The notes under the pieces are model-generated. The model was not told the DNA's origin, did not search any database, and worked only from the letters and a program-made list of their open reading frames with translations. From positions 97,986 to 161,985 of the forward strand of contig NZ_BFAQ01000009.1 of NCBI RefSeq assembly GCF_002933855.1: 64,000 nucleotides of DNA, given 5' to 3'. Shown in pieces: positions 18,555-27,488 of this stretch. This DNA is from Vibrio penaeicida (GTDB lineage: Bacteria; Pseudomonadota; Gammaproteobacteria; Enterobacterales; Vibrionaceae). Within the stretch, counting starts at the first letter, position 1. Each line of letters opens with the position of its first letter. The translations under genes were made by a program, and so were the position numbers.

Positions 18555-19425
18555 TCCATCCTCCTTGCACCATTTTGTCTTCTATCCAGCGCCGAGCACT
18601 GATTAACTCGCTCACTGGCTCATCGGCTTTTTCTGTCCACATTTCGATCAAAAAGCTGCCTCGATAATTCAAGCGTTTTAGCGTCTTGAATACTTCAACA
18701 AAATCAACGCAACCCTCTCCAAAAGGAATGTCCCTAAATTGACCCACGCATGTATCGGTCACTGCAAGCGTATCTTTAAGATGTAACGCGGCTATCTGAT
18801 TCATACCCAATTCCAGTTCCGCATTCACATCATTTCCCCAAGCCGAGAGATTTCCAACGTCGGGATAAACTGTGAACCATGGTGAGTCGATTTTCTCTTG
18901 CCACGCTTTCCACTTAGTGATTGAACTCATGAATGGGGTATCCATAATTTCAACCGACAGCATCACTTGGGATTTTGCAGCCAAATCGACCGCCCACTTT
19001 AGCCCTTCCTCAAAATGAGCGAGTGTGCTCTCATCTTGTGTTTCATAGTAAACGTCGTAACCCGCTAGCTGTATGGTTCTTATTCCCAAATCTTGGGCAA
19101 GCACAATGGCTTTTTCCATAATGGAGTAAGCTTGCTGGCGAACGTCTGAATCGTGGCTTCCGAAGGGAAAGCGGCGGTGCCCTGATAAGCACATAGACGG
19201 AATACGAATACCGCTTTCAATTATCGCGCTCGCCAGCGCTTTACGTTCTTGCTTTGTCCAGTCTAGGCGTGCGAGCCTTTCGTCCGTTTCATCAACCGAC
19301 ATTTCAACAAAATCAAAACCACAGGATTTTGCTAAAGCCAACCGTTCTGGCCAAGTCAATTGCGCTGGCAAAGCTTTTTCGTATATGCCGATTGGGTGGG
19401 TGCGTGAGGAGTCAACGTATGTCAT
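18547..19425 (-). CDS. ulaE: L-ribulose-5-phosphate 3-epimerase (UlaE type)
   Basis: The protein has 292 residues and an AP-endonuclease-2-like TIM barrel. Family landmarks include [10 protein letters not shown] at the N-terminus, [34 protein letters not shown], then metal-ligand acids and histidines in [21 protein letters not shown] and HLKDT. It epimerises L-xylulose 5-phosphate to L-ribulose 5-phosphate. It sits one base after ulaD and overlaps ulaF, so the three are translationally linked. Confidence 0.93.
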   Translation of the reverse strand: MTYVDSSRTHPIGIYEKALPAQLTWPERLALAKSCGFDFVEMSVDETDERLARLDWTKQERKALASAIIESGIRIPSMCLSGHRRFPFGSHDSDVRQQAYSIMEKAIVLAQDLGIRTIQLAGYDVYYETQDESTLAHFEEGLKWAVDLAAKSQVMLSVEIMDTPFMSSITKWKAWQEKIDSPWFTVYPDVGNLSAWGNDVNAELELGMNQIAALHLKDTLAVTDTCVGQFRDIPFGEGCVDFVEVFKTLKRLNYRGSFLIEMWTEKADEPVSELISARRWIEDKMVQGGWNV

Positions 19426-19426
19426 G

Positions 19427-20077
19427 CTATTTTCTCCAGAGTGAATTCAATGTTTCTTTGAATGAAATGGCGGCCTTTTGCGGATCAGGAGCAGACAACA
19501 GTGCTCGACCAGCAATGAAAGTATCAATGGGTAGATGTTGGAATATGGGTAATAGCTCTGGAGTAATCCCTCCGGTCACTGACATGTTAAACCCCATATC
19601 ACACATACGTTGCAACCAATCTAAATCCTCTTGGTGCCAAGTTTGCCCCTTTGCTTGAGCATCTCTTCCACGGTGATAAATCGCCTGGGTAATACCCAGT
19701 TTTCGCCATTCATGAGCTTGCTCAAAGGTCCACTCTCCAAACAATTCAATTTGGATGTCTCCGCCATACTCTTTTGCAACTTCTAATGCGCTTTCCATCG
19801 TGGCTAAAGGCGCTGCGCATATTACCGTCAGTAACGTTCCGCCCGACTTAAACGCCATCTCGCCTAAATCTCGTCCTGCATCGGCAAGCTTCATATCAAC
19901 AACCAATGGTTTGTCCGGATGTTGCGATCGCAGCGAACGGACAACGGACATCCCTTCGGCAAAACAAATTAGGGTTCCTGCCTCTAGCACATCTACCACG
20001 GGTGCCAACGTTTTGGCTGCACTCAACGCTTCGGCTTCGGTTGTCACATCGAGTGCGACTTGTAATTTAGGGATCAC
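19427..20077 (-). CDS. ulaD: 3-keto-L-gulonate-6-phosphate decarboxylase (UlaD type)
   Basis: The likely start is GTG at 20077, preceded by AGGAGA six bases upstream, giving 216 residues that begin IPKLQVALDV like other UlaD/SgbH proteins. A longer in-frame start at 20164 would lie inside the kinase gene. The orotidine-decarboxylase-like barrel shows LVVDMKLADAG (catalytic Asp/Lys), TVICAA, and the C-terminal phosphate site in VTGGITPE and IAGRALLSA. It decarboxylates 3-keto-L-gulonate 6-phosphate to L-xylulose 5-phosphate. The GTG overlaps the kinase stop codon as GTGA, indicating coupled translation. Confidence 0.92.
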   Translation of the reverse strand: MIPKLQVALDVTTEAEALSAAKTLAPVVDVLEAGTLICFAEGMSVVRSLRSQHPDKPLVVDMKLADAGRDLGEMAFKSGGTLLTVICAAPLATMESALEVAKEYGGDIQIELFGEWTFEQAHEWRKLGITQAIYHRGRDAQAKGQTWHQEDLDWLQRMCDMGFNMSVTGGITPELLPIFQHLPIDTFIAGRALLSAPDPQKAAISFKETLNSLWRK

Positions 20078-21708
20078 GACAACTCTCCTTGGTTGGGTTT
20101 GTCTGATGAAATATTGATTGAAGTAACCTGACTCGAAGACACTTGGTTCGATGAAACTAGGCACGATGACTCTTGACGCGAAGAAACTGGGCTCGAAGAA
20201 ACCTGCGCCGAAGAAATATGGCTTAGGTCATTCTCTAGCTGCGCTAGCGATTTGACATAAACTCGATACTTTTTCTTTTTTACTTGATAACTCTCAAAGG
20301 CTTCTTCGTCAGGCAAAACCGTTTCTTCTTCAATGTTCATAGCATCCATAGCGTCACTGGTCGAAGAATAAGTTTGGCTTCCGACCATTGCGACGATGGC
20401 CGCACCTAAACATCCGGTTTCTTCAATCTTTGGCAGTAATACAGGCAAGCCGCTCGCGTCTGCCAGAATCTGCATCCACTCTTTAGAACGAGCAGGTCCG
20501 CCACACACGACAAGATGTTTAAGATCAGGGTACAGAAGCCTGACATGGTCAAGATGCGACAGGTGGCTGAACACAACGCCTTCGTAAATGGCTTGGTATA
20601 AATGGGGTTTGGTATGGAGTGATTGAATGCCATAAAAACCACTTTTAACCCCCAATCCCGCGTTTGAACCATAGATAAAGGGCGCGAATAAAAGCTCAGA
20701 GCTCAACTTAGGTAATTCACTGATAGCGTGATTTATTTCTCCAAAATTTTCATCTGCGAACATTTCGGTAAACCATTCTAAATTACCTGCCGACGTTGGG
20801 CTGGCATCGTGAGTAATGTATTGATCTCTTTGAGCATGATGTCCGATCACATGCGGTTTTTGATTGGCTTCGCGAACATCAAACAGGCTATCGGTTACAC
20901 CCGTTGTTACCGACCACGTCCCCATTGTTAGGTTTAAAGCGCTGTTATCCCTAACGCCGGAACAAATGGTGGTGGCAACAACATCAAACACACCACCCAC
21001 AATTGGCGTGCCTTCTTTAAGCCCTGTCATGATGGATGCTGATTTCGTGACGGTTCCCGCTACATCCGTTGCACCGATGATAGGTGGTAACGCCTCCATA
21101 ATTTCTGGAATACCTAGAATATCCGCCAATCCAGCATCGTAATCTTGAGTATCAAAATTGTATAAGTTGGATTCAGAAATATTGGTGATCTCGCAATGCT
21201 TTTCTCCCGTAAGGCACCATCTTATGTAATCGTGACTCATGAATACGGTGCCGATCTGGTTGTATTGTTTTGGGCGTTGCTCTTTTAGCCAGCGAGCAAT
21301 AGACACAGGATGCCCAGTCCACAGGGTTTGTCTTGTTCTCGGGTGGATAGATTGGGGTACCCCTTCGCTCTGCCACCTTTTCACGACGTCTATCGACCGC
21401 TGGTCGGCCGATAAAATCGCACGCTCCATTGGCCTATCATTTTTGTCCAGTAAAAATAGCCCTTTCCCTTGAGCCGAGATACCAACGCTTTGAATGAGGT
21501 CCGAGTTTATCTGAGTGTCGGCAAGCACCTTTTTGATCACAGAACAGGTCGAAGCCCATAGCTGCGAAGTACTTCTTTCAACCCAACCGGATTGATCAGA
21601 AATAAGCTCAAGGGATTCACGTGCGACACCCATTTCTTTCCCACTTTTATCGTAGATACCCGCTTTAAGGTACGTACCGCCGCAATCCACACCTAACCAA
21701 TAGCTCAT
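20074..21708 (-). CDS. lyxK: FGGY-family kinase, L-xylulokinase / 3-keto-L-gulonate kinase type, with repeat tail
   Basis: The protein has 544 residues; E. coli LyxK is about 500. The N-terminal ATPase loop is LGVDCGGTYLKAG, followed by VGISAQGKGLFLLD, a second phosphate loop in LTMGTWSVTTGV, and the FGGY C-terminal signature around HLVVCGGPARSKEWMQILAD. In the E. coli yia pathway the orthologous kinase is thought to phosphorylate 3-keto-L-gulonate or L-xylulose, feeding UlaD-, UlaE- and UlaF-like enzymes in the same order as here. About 40 extra residues at the C-terminus form a serine-rich pentapeptide repeat that is not part of the family fold. It overlaps the upstream small ORF (ATGA) and ulaD (GTGA). 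Confidence 0.88.
   Translation of the reverse strand: MSYWLGVDCGGTYLKAGIYDKSGKEMGVARESLELISDQSGWVERSTSQLWASTCSVIKKVLADTQINSDLIQSVGISAQGKGLFLLDKNDRPMERAILSADQRSIDVVKRWQSEGVPQSIHPRTRQTLWTGHPVSIARWLKEQRPKQYNQIGTVFMSHDYIRWCLTGEKHCEITNISESNLYNFDTQDYDAGLADILGIPEIMEALPPIIGATDVAGTVTKSASIMTGLKEGTPIVGGVFDVVATTICSGVRDNSALNLTMGTWSVTTGVTDSLFDVREANQKPHVIGHHAQRDQYITHDASPTSAGNLEWFTEMFADENFGEINHAISELPKLSSELLFAPFIYGSNAGLGVKSGFYGIQSLHTKPHLYQAIYEGVVFSHLSHLDHVRLLYPDLKHLVVCGGPARSKEWMQILADASGLPVLLPKIEETGCLGAAIVAMVGSQTYSSTSDAMDAMNIEEETVLPDEEAFESYQVKKKKYRVYVKSLAQLENDLSHISSAQVSSSPVSSRQESSCLVSSNQVSSSQVTSINISSDKPNQGELS
20105..20224. repeat. 15-bp tandem repeat x8 encoding the kinase C-terminal tail
   Basis: Eight contiguous 15-bp units close to CGAAGAAACTGGGCT (+ strand) encode, in the kinase frame, a degenerate pentapeptide ending V-S-S (HISSAQVSS, SPVSS, QVSS and similar). 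Units differ by several bases each, so the array is old or under relaxed selection. The 15-bp period keeps the frame open. Confidence 0.85.
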
Positions 21709-21884
21709 GACACACCATCCGATTCTTTTGCAACCAATAAGTTCGAAGGCAACAAGAATGTTGGCAACGGTAAGTGTGTTTCTAAAGCGAAACCTGGCTC
21801 TAAAACTGTATTTGGCTCTAAAGCTGAACTGACTTCTAAAGCTAATTGTGGATCTAAAACTGAGGGTTTAAGTTCGGTATACAT
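21705..21884 (-). CDS. Small repeat-encoded ORF (59 residues) coupled to the kinase
   Basis: An ATG at 21884 opens 59 codons that end in a TGA overlapping the kinase ATG as ATGA. The protein begins MYTELKPSVLDPQ and consists largely of a hexapeptide repeat with the pattern L-E-P/V-x-x-A/V (for example ALEPNTVLEPGFALE). It has no signal peptide or known domain. I do not recognise it. The perfect stop-start overlap and intact frame through five repeat units argue that it is translated, perhaps only as a coupling leader. The ribosome site upstream is weak. Confidence 0.45.
   Translation of the reverse strand: MYTELKPSVLDPQLALEVSSALEPNTVLEPGFALETHLPLPTFLLPSNLLVAKESDGVS
21781..21870. repeat. 18-bp tandem repeat x5 between lactonase and kinase genes
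   Basis: Five contiguous 18-bp units start TCTAAAGC or TCTAAAAC; the consensus is close to TCTAAAGCTGAACTTGGC. They form the body of the small ORF at 21705-21884. The sequence is unrelated to the 15-bp array in the kinase tail. Confidence 0.88.
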
Positions 21885-21934
21885 AATTGTCTCTATATCT
21901 TAGCGACGATTCTTGGCTATATTCGATGTTTGAA

Positions 21935-23065
21935 TTACAGCGCCAAGAAGCGAATATAATTGGGAGCCGGTACCTCGATGACTTCATCTGTCTTCTTGAT
22001 AAGACCAGTTTCGATATCTCTCGAAAAAACAATCACATTCCCTGAATCTTGGTTTGAAATAATCGCAGCGTGCCCACAAGGAGAAATGGCAAAGTGCCGC
22101 GGGAACTTTCCGTACGTCGAAGTGATATCGACCCGCTCTAGCTTTCCATCTTCTTGAACTTTAAACACAGCAATGGAGTTATCGCCTCGGTTTGATACGT
22201 AAAGAAATTGAGCATCTGGCGACAATTTAATCTCTGATACGTAACTAATTTGATCGTGATTATCCAGAGTCGATTCGTACTGAATTGGTATAAGGCGCGG
22301 TTTGATTTCCGATGGTTCTGACTTGTCTAACTCAGCAACACATACGGTGTTAAACAGCTCATTTGAAACGTAGCAAATATCCAAAGTTGGGTGCATAGCC
22401 ATGTGTCGAGGCCCCGAACCCGGCTCGAATTCTATCCACGTTTCGCGAGTTAGCTGGCGGCTTTCTGCATCCCAGCGGTATTGAAATACTGCATTCTCAC
22501 CAAGATCAGGAATGAAAATCCAGTCATGCCAAAAATGCGCGCAGTGTGCATGAGGTCCCACCTGACGATTACCCCAATGGTCTTCACGGTTTTCCACTTG
22601 TCGCCACTCGGTTTCAGGGCGATAAAACTGTTTAAAGGTTTGAATAACCTCACCTAACTGCCCATTTTCATCTACGTCGACAACATCAATAATGGCATCC
22701 CAATAGTTGATGACAATAGCGGCATCTTTATTTGGAGAGAAAGACAAGTAGCACGTCGACTTTCCATTTGCTTCGAAGTTAGAGAGCTCCTTTAGAGAAC
22801 CATCTTCTTGAACTTCATATTGAACGATTGTGCCGTTTTCACGGATTGTTTCTAAAATAGCGTACAGGTATTTTTTGTCTGTTCCTGGGATAAGAACCGC
22901 TGGGTTTAACGACTCAACTGAGCCATTAACGACAAGTTTTCCTTGCTTGGTCAACGTCGCACAATACATTCCTTCACCCGGTTTTGGTGAGTAAGGCTGA
23001 TGGGCTAGCGCGTCAATATCACTGTATGTTCCAATAACCAGCTGATAATCTTTCTCTAAATTCAT
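21935..23065 (-). CDS. Lactonase family protein (seven-bladed beta-propeller)
   Basis: The protein has 376 residues and no signal peptide. Repeated blades carry YLY/YVSN motifs (KYLYAIL, FLYVSNRGDNSIAVF, CYVSNELFNTV), with HAHCAHFWHDW and GPRHMAMHP at positions that match the 6-phosphogluconolactonase (Pgl/YbhE) type propeller. That family hydrolyses sugar lactones, but members also include cycloisomerases. Inside a kinase/UlaDEF operon it could open an aldonolactone such as ascorbate before phosphorylation. That is inference. It sits 36 bp after the permease genes. Confidence 0.82.
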   Translation of the reverse strand: MNLEKDYQLVIGTYSDIDALAHQPYSPKPGEGMYCATLTKQGKLVVNGSVESLNPAVLIPGTDKKYLYAILETIRENGTIVQYEVQEDGSLKELSNFEANGKSTCYLSFSPNKDAAIVINYWDAIIDVVDVDENGQLGEVIQTFKQFYRPETEWRQVENREDHWGNRQVGPHAHCAHFWHDWIFIPDLGENAVFQYRWDAESRQLTRETWIEFEPGSGPRHMAMHPTLDICYVSNELFNTVCVAELDKSEPSEIKPRLIPIQYESTLDNHDQISYVSEIKLSPDAQFLYVSNRGDNSIAVFKVQEDGKLERVDITSTYGKFPRHFAISPCGHAAIISNQDSGNVIVFSRDIETGLIKKTDEVIEVPAPNYIRFLAL

Positions 23066-23101
23066 ATTAATACCTAAATAACCTATTGAAATAAATGTAA
23101 A

Positions 23102-23974
23102 TTAACCTTTAACTGCGCCAGCAGTCATACCTGTAATAATTTGCTTGGATGCAACAAAGGTGAAAATGATTGGTGGTACGGCAAGCAACATTCCTGTCGC
23201 CATGATCACACCCCAGTCGATATCGTATTCCGTTAACGAATTGACAATGGTCACGGGCACAGTGCGGGTATCCCGTTGTAATAAAGCGTTGGCCAACAAG
23301 AACTCATTCCATGCAATTCGAAACGTAAAGATGGCTGCTGCTGCTAGACCCGGCTTGATAATGGGCAAAACAACCAAAAAGAATATTTGCAGCGGTTTTG
23401 CCCCATCCACTTTGGCAGCTTCCTCAAGAGGTAAAGGCACCTGCACAATAAAACTCTGAAGAATCCAAATCACGAACGGTAAGTTCATCGCAACATAGAG
23501 CAGTATGATTCCGGTAAATGTACCGTCTAACCCATAATCAAACGTCCAGATCCCGAATACAGGAACCAATAGAACAGCGGGTGGAACCATACGCATCATG
23601 AGTGTTGTTAAAGAAACCACACCACGTCCCATGAATCTAAAACGAACCAACGCATATGCAGCCATACAACCGATGGTGAGCGTAATCACTGTAGAAACTA
23701 GCGCGATGAAAATAGAATTTCCGAGTGAACGTGTGAACGTTGGGCTACAAAAATCAACGTGGTCCGGCGTATACCAAAGCACATCACACAGTACCGTTTC
23801 ATAATTTTTCAGTGTGGGCGTGAAAAACAACCCACTGCTGTCGTTCATGATGTCGACATTCAATTTGAACGATGTCATCACCATCAGCATGATTGGGCCA
23901 AGTGACATCACTATCAAAGCAACTAACAAGGCATAAAATGCTGGGTTTTGCTTACTTTCGTTTAGTTTGCTCAT
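23102..23974 (-). CDS. ABC sugar transporter permease (MalG type)
   Basis: The protein has 290 residues with six predicted transmembrane helices. The EAA loop that docks the ATPase reads EEAAKVDGAKPLQIFFLVVLP (residues around 190), the standard EAA-x3-G-x9-I-x-LP pattern. It starts inside the end of the upstream permease gene (four-base overlap), as expected for a heterodimeric permease. It is the inner-membrane half of the importer encoded by this operon. Confidence 0.93.
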   Translation of the reverse strand: MSKLNESKQNPAFYALLVALIVMSLGPIMLMVMTSFKLNVDIMNDSSGLFFTPTLKNYETVLCDVLWYTPDHVDFCSPTFTRSLGNSIFIALVSTVITLTIGCMAAYALVRFRFMGRGVVSLTTLMMRMVPPAVLLVPVFGIWTFDYGLDGTFTGIILLYVAMNLPFVIWILQSFIVQVPLPLEEAAKVDGAKPLQIFFLVVLPIIKPGLAAAAIFTFRIAWNEFLLANALLQRDTRTVPVTIVNSLTEYDIDWGVIMATGMLLAVPPIIFTFVASKQIITGMTAGAVKG

Positions 23975-24891
23975 TGTTCTTCATCCTTATTCGCAAACGC
24001 CTGCTTCTCGATTCTTTTTTCGTTAACTTTGTTGTAGATAAACATGGCCAGCGTTAGGAAAAGGAGCACAGCCAACAGAAGGTTCGACATTGCTGCCGCT
24101 ACACCTAGCTCCCTAAACTCAGACGCCGTTCGAGAGATTCTTAGTGCGAGAATTTCGGTGGATAAACCAGGACCACCATTTGTCATGACTAATACAACTT
24201 CGAGGACTTTAAATGCGTCTATCAACCTAAGCAGTAAAGTCACAATGAGTACCGGCAGCATTAGAGGTATCTTGATGTATAGAATTTGCTGCCATTGCGT
24301 TGCTCCATCAATTTTGGATGCTTCTAATGTCGACTTCGGCAGTGATTGCAAAGCAGCAAGGGACAAAATAAAAATAAAAGGAGTCCACTGCCAAATATCG
24401 GCGATTACAATTGAATAAAGTGCCCAACTCGAATCAGATAACCAAGGGACAGATTCAAAACCAAGTGCATTTAATGTTCTGTTAAATATCCCTATCGTTG
24501 GGTGATACATATAACGCCACATTAATCCAACGACAATAGGTGCGATCATCATTGGTAATATAAAAATTGTTCTTAATAGAGACATTCCGCGAATATTTCT
24601 ATCTAACAATAATGCAAGACCAACACCAATAAACATTTCTAAAACGACGACAATAAAAGCAAATTTTAAAGTTACGCCGAGAGATTCACGAAAAGAGTCA
24701 TCTTGGAATAAATTGATATAATTTTTAAACCCAACCCAATCCGCCTCGCCAATTAATTGACTGGGGTTCCATTCTAAAAAACTCGCGTACATCATATATA
24801 TTATTGGGTAAAGAAGCCCAAACAATAGAACTATACCCGCAGGAGCCAAGAATAAATAAGGGGTCATGCGATTTAGATTAATAGCTTTCAT
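23971..24891 (-). CDS. ABC sugar transporter permease (MalF type)
   Basis: The protein has 306 residues and about six transmembrane helices, beginning RMTPYLFLAPAGIVLLFGL, a common start of carbohydrate permeases. The EAA loop reads EASKIDGATQWQQILYIKIP near residue 200. It pairs with the MalG-type partner that overlaps its stop codon. It follows the binding-protein gene by 80 bp. Confidence 0.93.
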   Translation of the reverse strand: MKAINLNRMTPYLFLAPAGIVLLFGLLYPIIYMMYASFLEWNPSQLIGEADWVGFKNYINLFQDDSFRESLGVTLKFAFIVVVLEMFIGVGLALLLDRNIRGMSLLRTIFILPMMIAPIVVGLMWRYMYHPTIGIFNRTLNALGFESVPWLSDSSWALYSIVIADIWQWTPFIFILSLAALQSLPKSTLEASKIDGATQWQQILYIKIPLMLPVLIVTLLLRLIDAFKVLEVVLVMTNGGPGLSTEILALRISRTASEFRELGVAAAMSNLLLAVLLFLTLAMFIYNKVNEKRIEKQAFANKDEEQ

Positions 24892-24971
24892 TTAAAACAC
24901 ACCAAGGTTGCACAGATTTAGGTGCATCTCGCCTTTGAGTTATTTCGACGAGATGCAACCCTATTCACTAT

Positions 24972-26318
24972 TTATTTCTCATTCCAAGAATAATAGTTGG
25001 CATCAGCCATTATTTTTTCCGCTCGTTCAGCAACGCCATCTAACGCTTTTTGAATATCCAGATCTTCAGTAAGTACTTTCGATAAAGCTGTACCTAAGTC
25101 TGAGTTAATTTTCCCCCACACTGGAATAATTGGACGCCAGTCCGGATCGGCATTTTTAAGTGCTTCACCAAATGTAGCCATGTGAGGGAATTTCTTGTTC
25201 ACTTCCGCATCAAAGTGGGTTGAGTAACGAGAAGGGTTCCCGCCCGCTAAAGCAATCAGCTTGTCGACTTTCTTGGAAGTCAGCCACTGCATCAATAAGA
25301 AAGCCGCTTCCTTATTTTGTGCGTTTTTAGGGATACCAATACCAAAACCGCCGGTTTGAGATCCTTTGCGAACGCCCATAGGGTGTGGTGCCCAGCCAAT
25401 CTTTCCTACCACCTTCGACTTCGTCGGGTCATTCACTTGGCCAGCGAATACCGTAGAGTCAAGAAACATAGCAGAATGACCTTGTAAGAATGATGTTCCC
25501 GCTTCAGCAAAACCAAATGTTTTAGAGCCTTCTGCGCCACATTCAACAATTGTTTTCAGCGCTTGCGCTGCTTCAACGCCTTGCGCGTTGTTTACAATTG
25601 GCTTCCACTGGTCATCAAAGATACGACCACCAAGCGGTGCTAGGTGCAAAAGAAACGCATGCGATGCATGGTGACCAGAAGCAGCGCGAGACGCTAAACC
25701 ACCCATTCCAGGTTCTAATTTTGGAATTTCACACGCCAAAGACAGCAACTCTTTATAGTTTTGAGGCACCTTAAGGTTGTGTTTTTCAAAGATGTCTTTT
25801 CGGTAACCCAAAATTGAGGTTTCAGCACCAAACGGTAAACCAAACAGTGAACCAGTTGGTCCTTTTAGATAGCCTTTCTTGCCCCCTGCTACACCAATAT
25901 TAGATACATAACCATCAACCAAATCTTCTGCGTCAAAGTTAGGGTCAGCAAGTGATGGATTCATGAAATATCTTGCTAAATTTTCAAGTTGATCAGCATA
26001 AACATAGTCCGCTTTTGAAAAAACAACGTACGCGATAAGATCGTAGTCGCCTTTTCTTTTTGTTAATTCCAGCGTTTGCTTTTCACGCATACGAAGATAT
26101 TGAAGTTGGTCTACTTCAACTTTTATACCCGTTTCTTTCGTGAATTCAGGTAATACCTTCATTACCGCATTGTAATGTGGGTGTGCTGGAAAATTCACAA
26201 CCAACGTCGTATCTTTATATTCGTCGTATGGACTCGCATAAGAGAATGTTGTGATTGTACTAACGGCTATTGCTGTCAGCGTTTTTTTGCCAAAAATCCT
26301 TTTTAGATACGTAATCAT
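24972..26318 (-). CDS. ABC sugar transporter periplasmic binding protein (family 1)
   Basis: The ATG at 26318 follows GGAGG by four bases and gives 448 residues; an in-frame TTG at 26336 overlaps that ribosome site. A signal peptide with hydrophobic core TLTAIAVSTITTFSYAS is cleaved near residue 29. The mature protein shows family-1 solute-binding features (FPAHPHYNAVMKVLPEFTKETGIKVEVD at the start, GLPFGAETSILGYRKDIFEKH in the hinge region). It should capture the operon's substrate in the periplasm. The ligand cannot be read from sequence. Confidence 0.92.
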   Translation of the reverse strand: MITYLKRIFGKKTLTAIAVSTITTFSYASPYDEYKDTTLVVNFPAHPHYNAVMKVLPEFTKETGIKVEVDQLQYLRMREKQTLELTKRKGDYDLIAYVVFSKADYVYADQLENLARYFMNPSLADPNFDAEDLVDGYVSNIGVAGGKKGYLKGPTGSLFGLPFGAETSILGYRKDIFEKHNLKVPQNYKELLSLACEIPKLEPGMGGLASRAASGHHASHAFLLHLAPLGGRIFDDQWKPIVNNAQGVEAAQALKTIVECGAEGSKTFGFAEAGTSFLQGHSAMFLDSTVFAGQVNDPTKSKVVGKIGWAPHPMGVRKGSQTGGFGIGIPKNAQNKEAAFLLMQWLTSKKVDKLIALAGGNPSRYSTHFDAEVNKKFPHMATFGEALKNADPDWRPIIPVWGKINSDLGTALSKVLTEDLDIQKALDGVAERAEKIMADANYYSWNEK

Positions 26319-26393
26319 TTTGCCTCCTAAGAGCAAGAGAATTAAGTTTATGTTCCAATTTACGTTATATGATTATTTCTGTGGTTATTATTA

Positions 26394-27482
26394 TTAGTAA
26401 ATAGCTTCTTCTGTTTGCTTATTGAATATATATATATCTTCAGGCGTTACTTTAAATCTTACAGTTTCACCGGCATTGAATTCATTTAATGAATCCACTT
26501 CAACCATAAATCGTTTTTCTTGAACATCAGAAATCAAAACCGTTTGATTTCCAATATATTCATTAACATTAATAGTAAATGTAATGATATTTTCTAATTC
26601 ATCTGAATCGGTCGAGGTTAAAGCAGAAGGTCGAATACCGACAATAATCTCACCAGACTGGGGTATTTCTGCATCAGCGCTTAATTGAGGCAGCTCAAGT
26701 TTAAAATCCGAACCGAGTCCGTATAATTTTCCGTCTATTTCTTCAACGGTCATATTTAAGAAGTTCATGGGTGGCATTCCCATAAAACCTGCAACGAACT
26801 TATTACTTGGCTTTTCAAAAAGCTCTCTGGGCGTTCCATGCTGTTGAATATAACCATCTTTCATCACAACAATGCGATCAGCAAGAGTCATCGCTTCGAT
26901 CTGATCATGTGTAACATAGATAATATTCTTCTTTATGTTTTTGCTCATCATTGCCAATTCTGCACGCATTTGCCCCCGAAGCTTTGCGTCCAAATTTGAC
27001 AGAGGTTCATCCATCAATAGAGTTGATGAATTTCTGACCAATGCTCTTCCCATGGCAACACGCTGTCTTTGCCCACCAGATAACTCGGCAGGTTTGCGGT
27101 AAAGGTACTCAGTCAGCCCGAGCATTTCTGCTGCTTCCGTTACGCGTTTTTTAATGTCACTTTTTGGATGCTTAGCTAACCTCAATGCGAAAGACATATT
27201 TTTGTAAACATCCATATGCGGATACAGAGCATAATCTTGGAATACCATTGCAATGTCTCGATCAATGGGTTCAAGGTTTGATATAGCTCGATCATCCATT
27301 GTTATCTCGCCATCGCTCACCGTTTCTAAACCTGCGATCATTCTTAGCGTGGTCGATTTCCCACAGCCTGATGGACCAACGAATACGGTGAATTCATTGT
27401 CTTCCATCACTAAATCGATCTGATGGATCACTTCAGTAGACTGATATCTTTTTGTTAATTTATTCAAAGTTATTACAGGCAT
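26394..27482 (-). CDS. ABC sugar transporter ATPase (MalK/UgpC type)
   Basis: The protein has 362 residues. Walker A is GPSGCGKSTTLRMIAG (about residue 36), the Q-loop is VFQDYALYPH, the signature is LSGGQRQRVAMGRAL, Walker B is LLMDEPLSNLD, and the switch histidine is in IYVTHDQIEAMT. A C-terminal TOBE-type regulatory domain follows from residue 240. It energises the two permeases in the same operon. It starts six bases after the GntR stop, so regulator and transporter are co-transcribed. Confidence 0.95.
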   Translation of the reverse strand: MPVITLNKLTKRYQSTEVIHQIDLVMEDNEFTVFVGPSGCGKSTTLRMIAGLETVSDGEITMDDRAISNLEPIDRDIAMVFQDYALYPHMDVYKNMSFALRLAKHPKSDIKKRVTEAAEMLGLTEYLYRKPAELSGGQRQRVAMGRALVRNSSTLLMDEPLSNLDAKLRGQMRAELAMMSKNIKKNIIYVTHDQIEAMTLADRIVVMKDGYIQQHGTPRELFEKPSNKFVAGFMGMPPMNFLNMTVEEIDGKLYGLGSDFKLELPQLSADAEIPQSGEIIVGIRPSALTSTDSDELENIITFTINVNEYIGNQTVLISDVQEKRFMVEVDSLNEFNAGETVRFKVTPEDIYIFNKQTEEAIY

Positions 27483-27488
27483 AATCCG

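Noticed and set aside
20078..20164. N-terminal extension of UlaD
   Set aside because: It lies in the repeat tail of the kinase gene in another frame. UlaD homologues begin at the IPKLQVALDV stretch, and the GTG has a good AGGAGA site.
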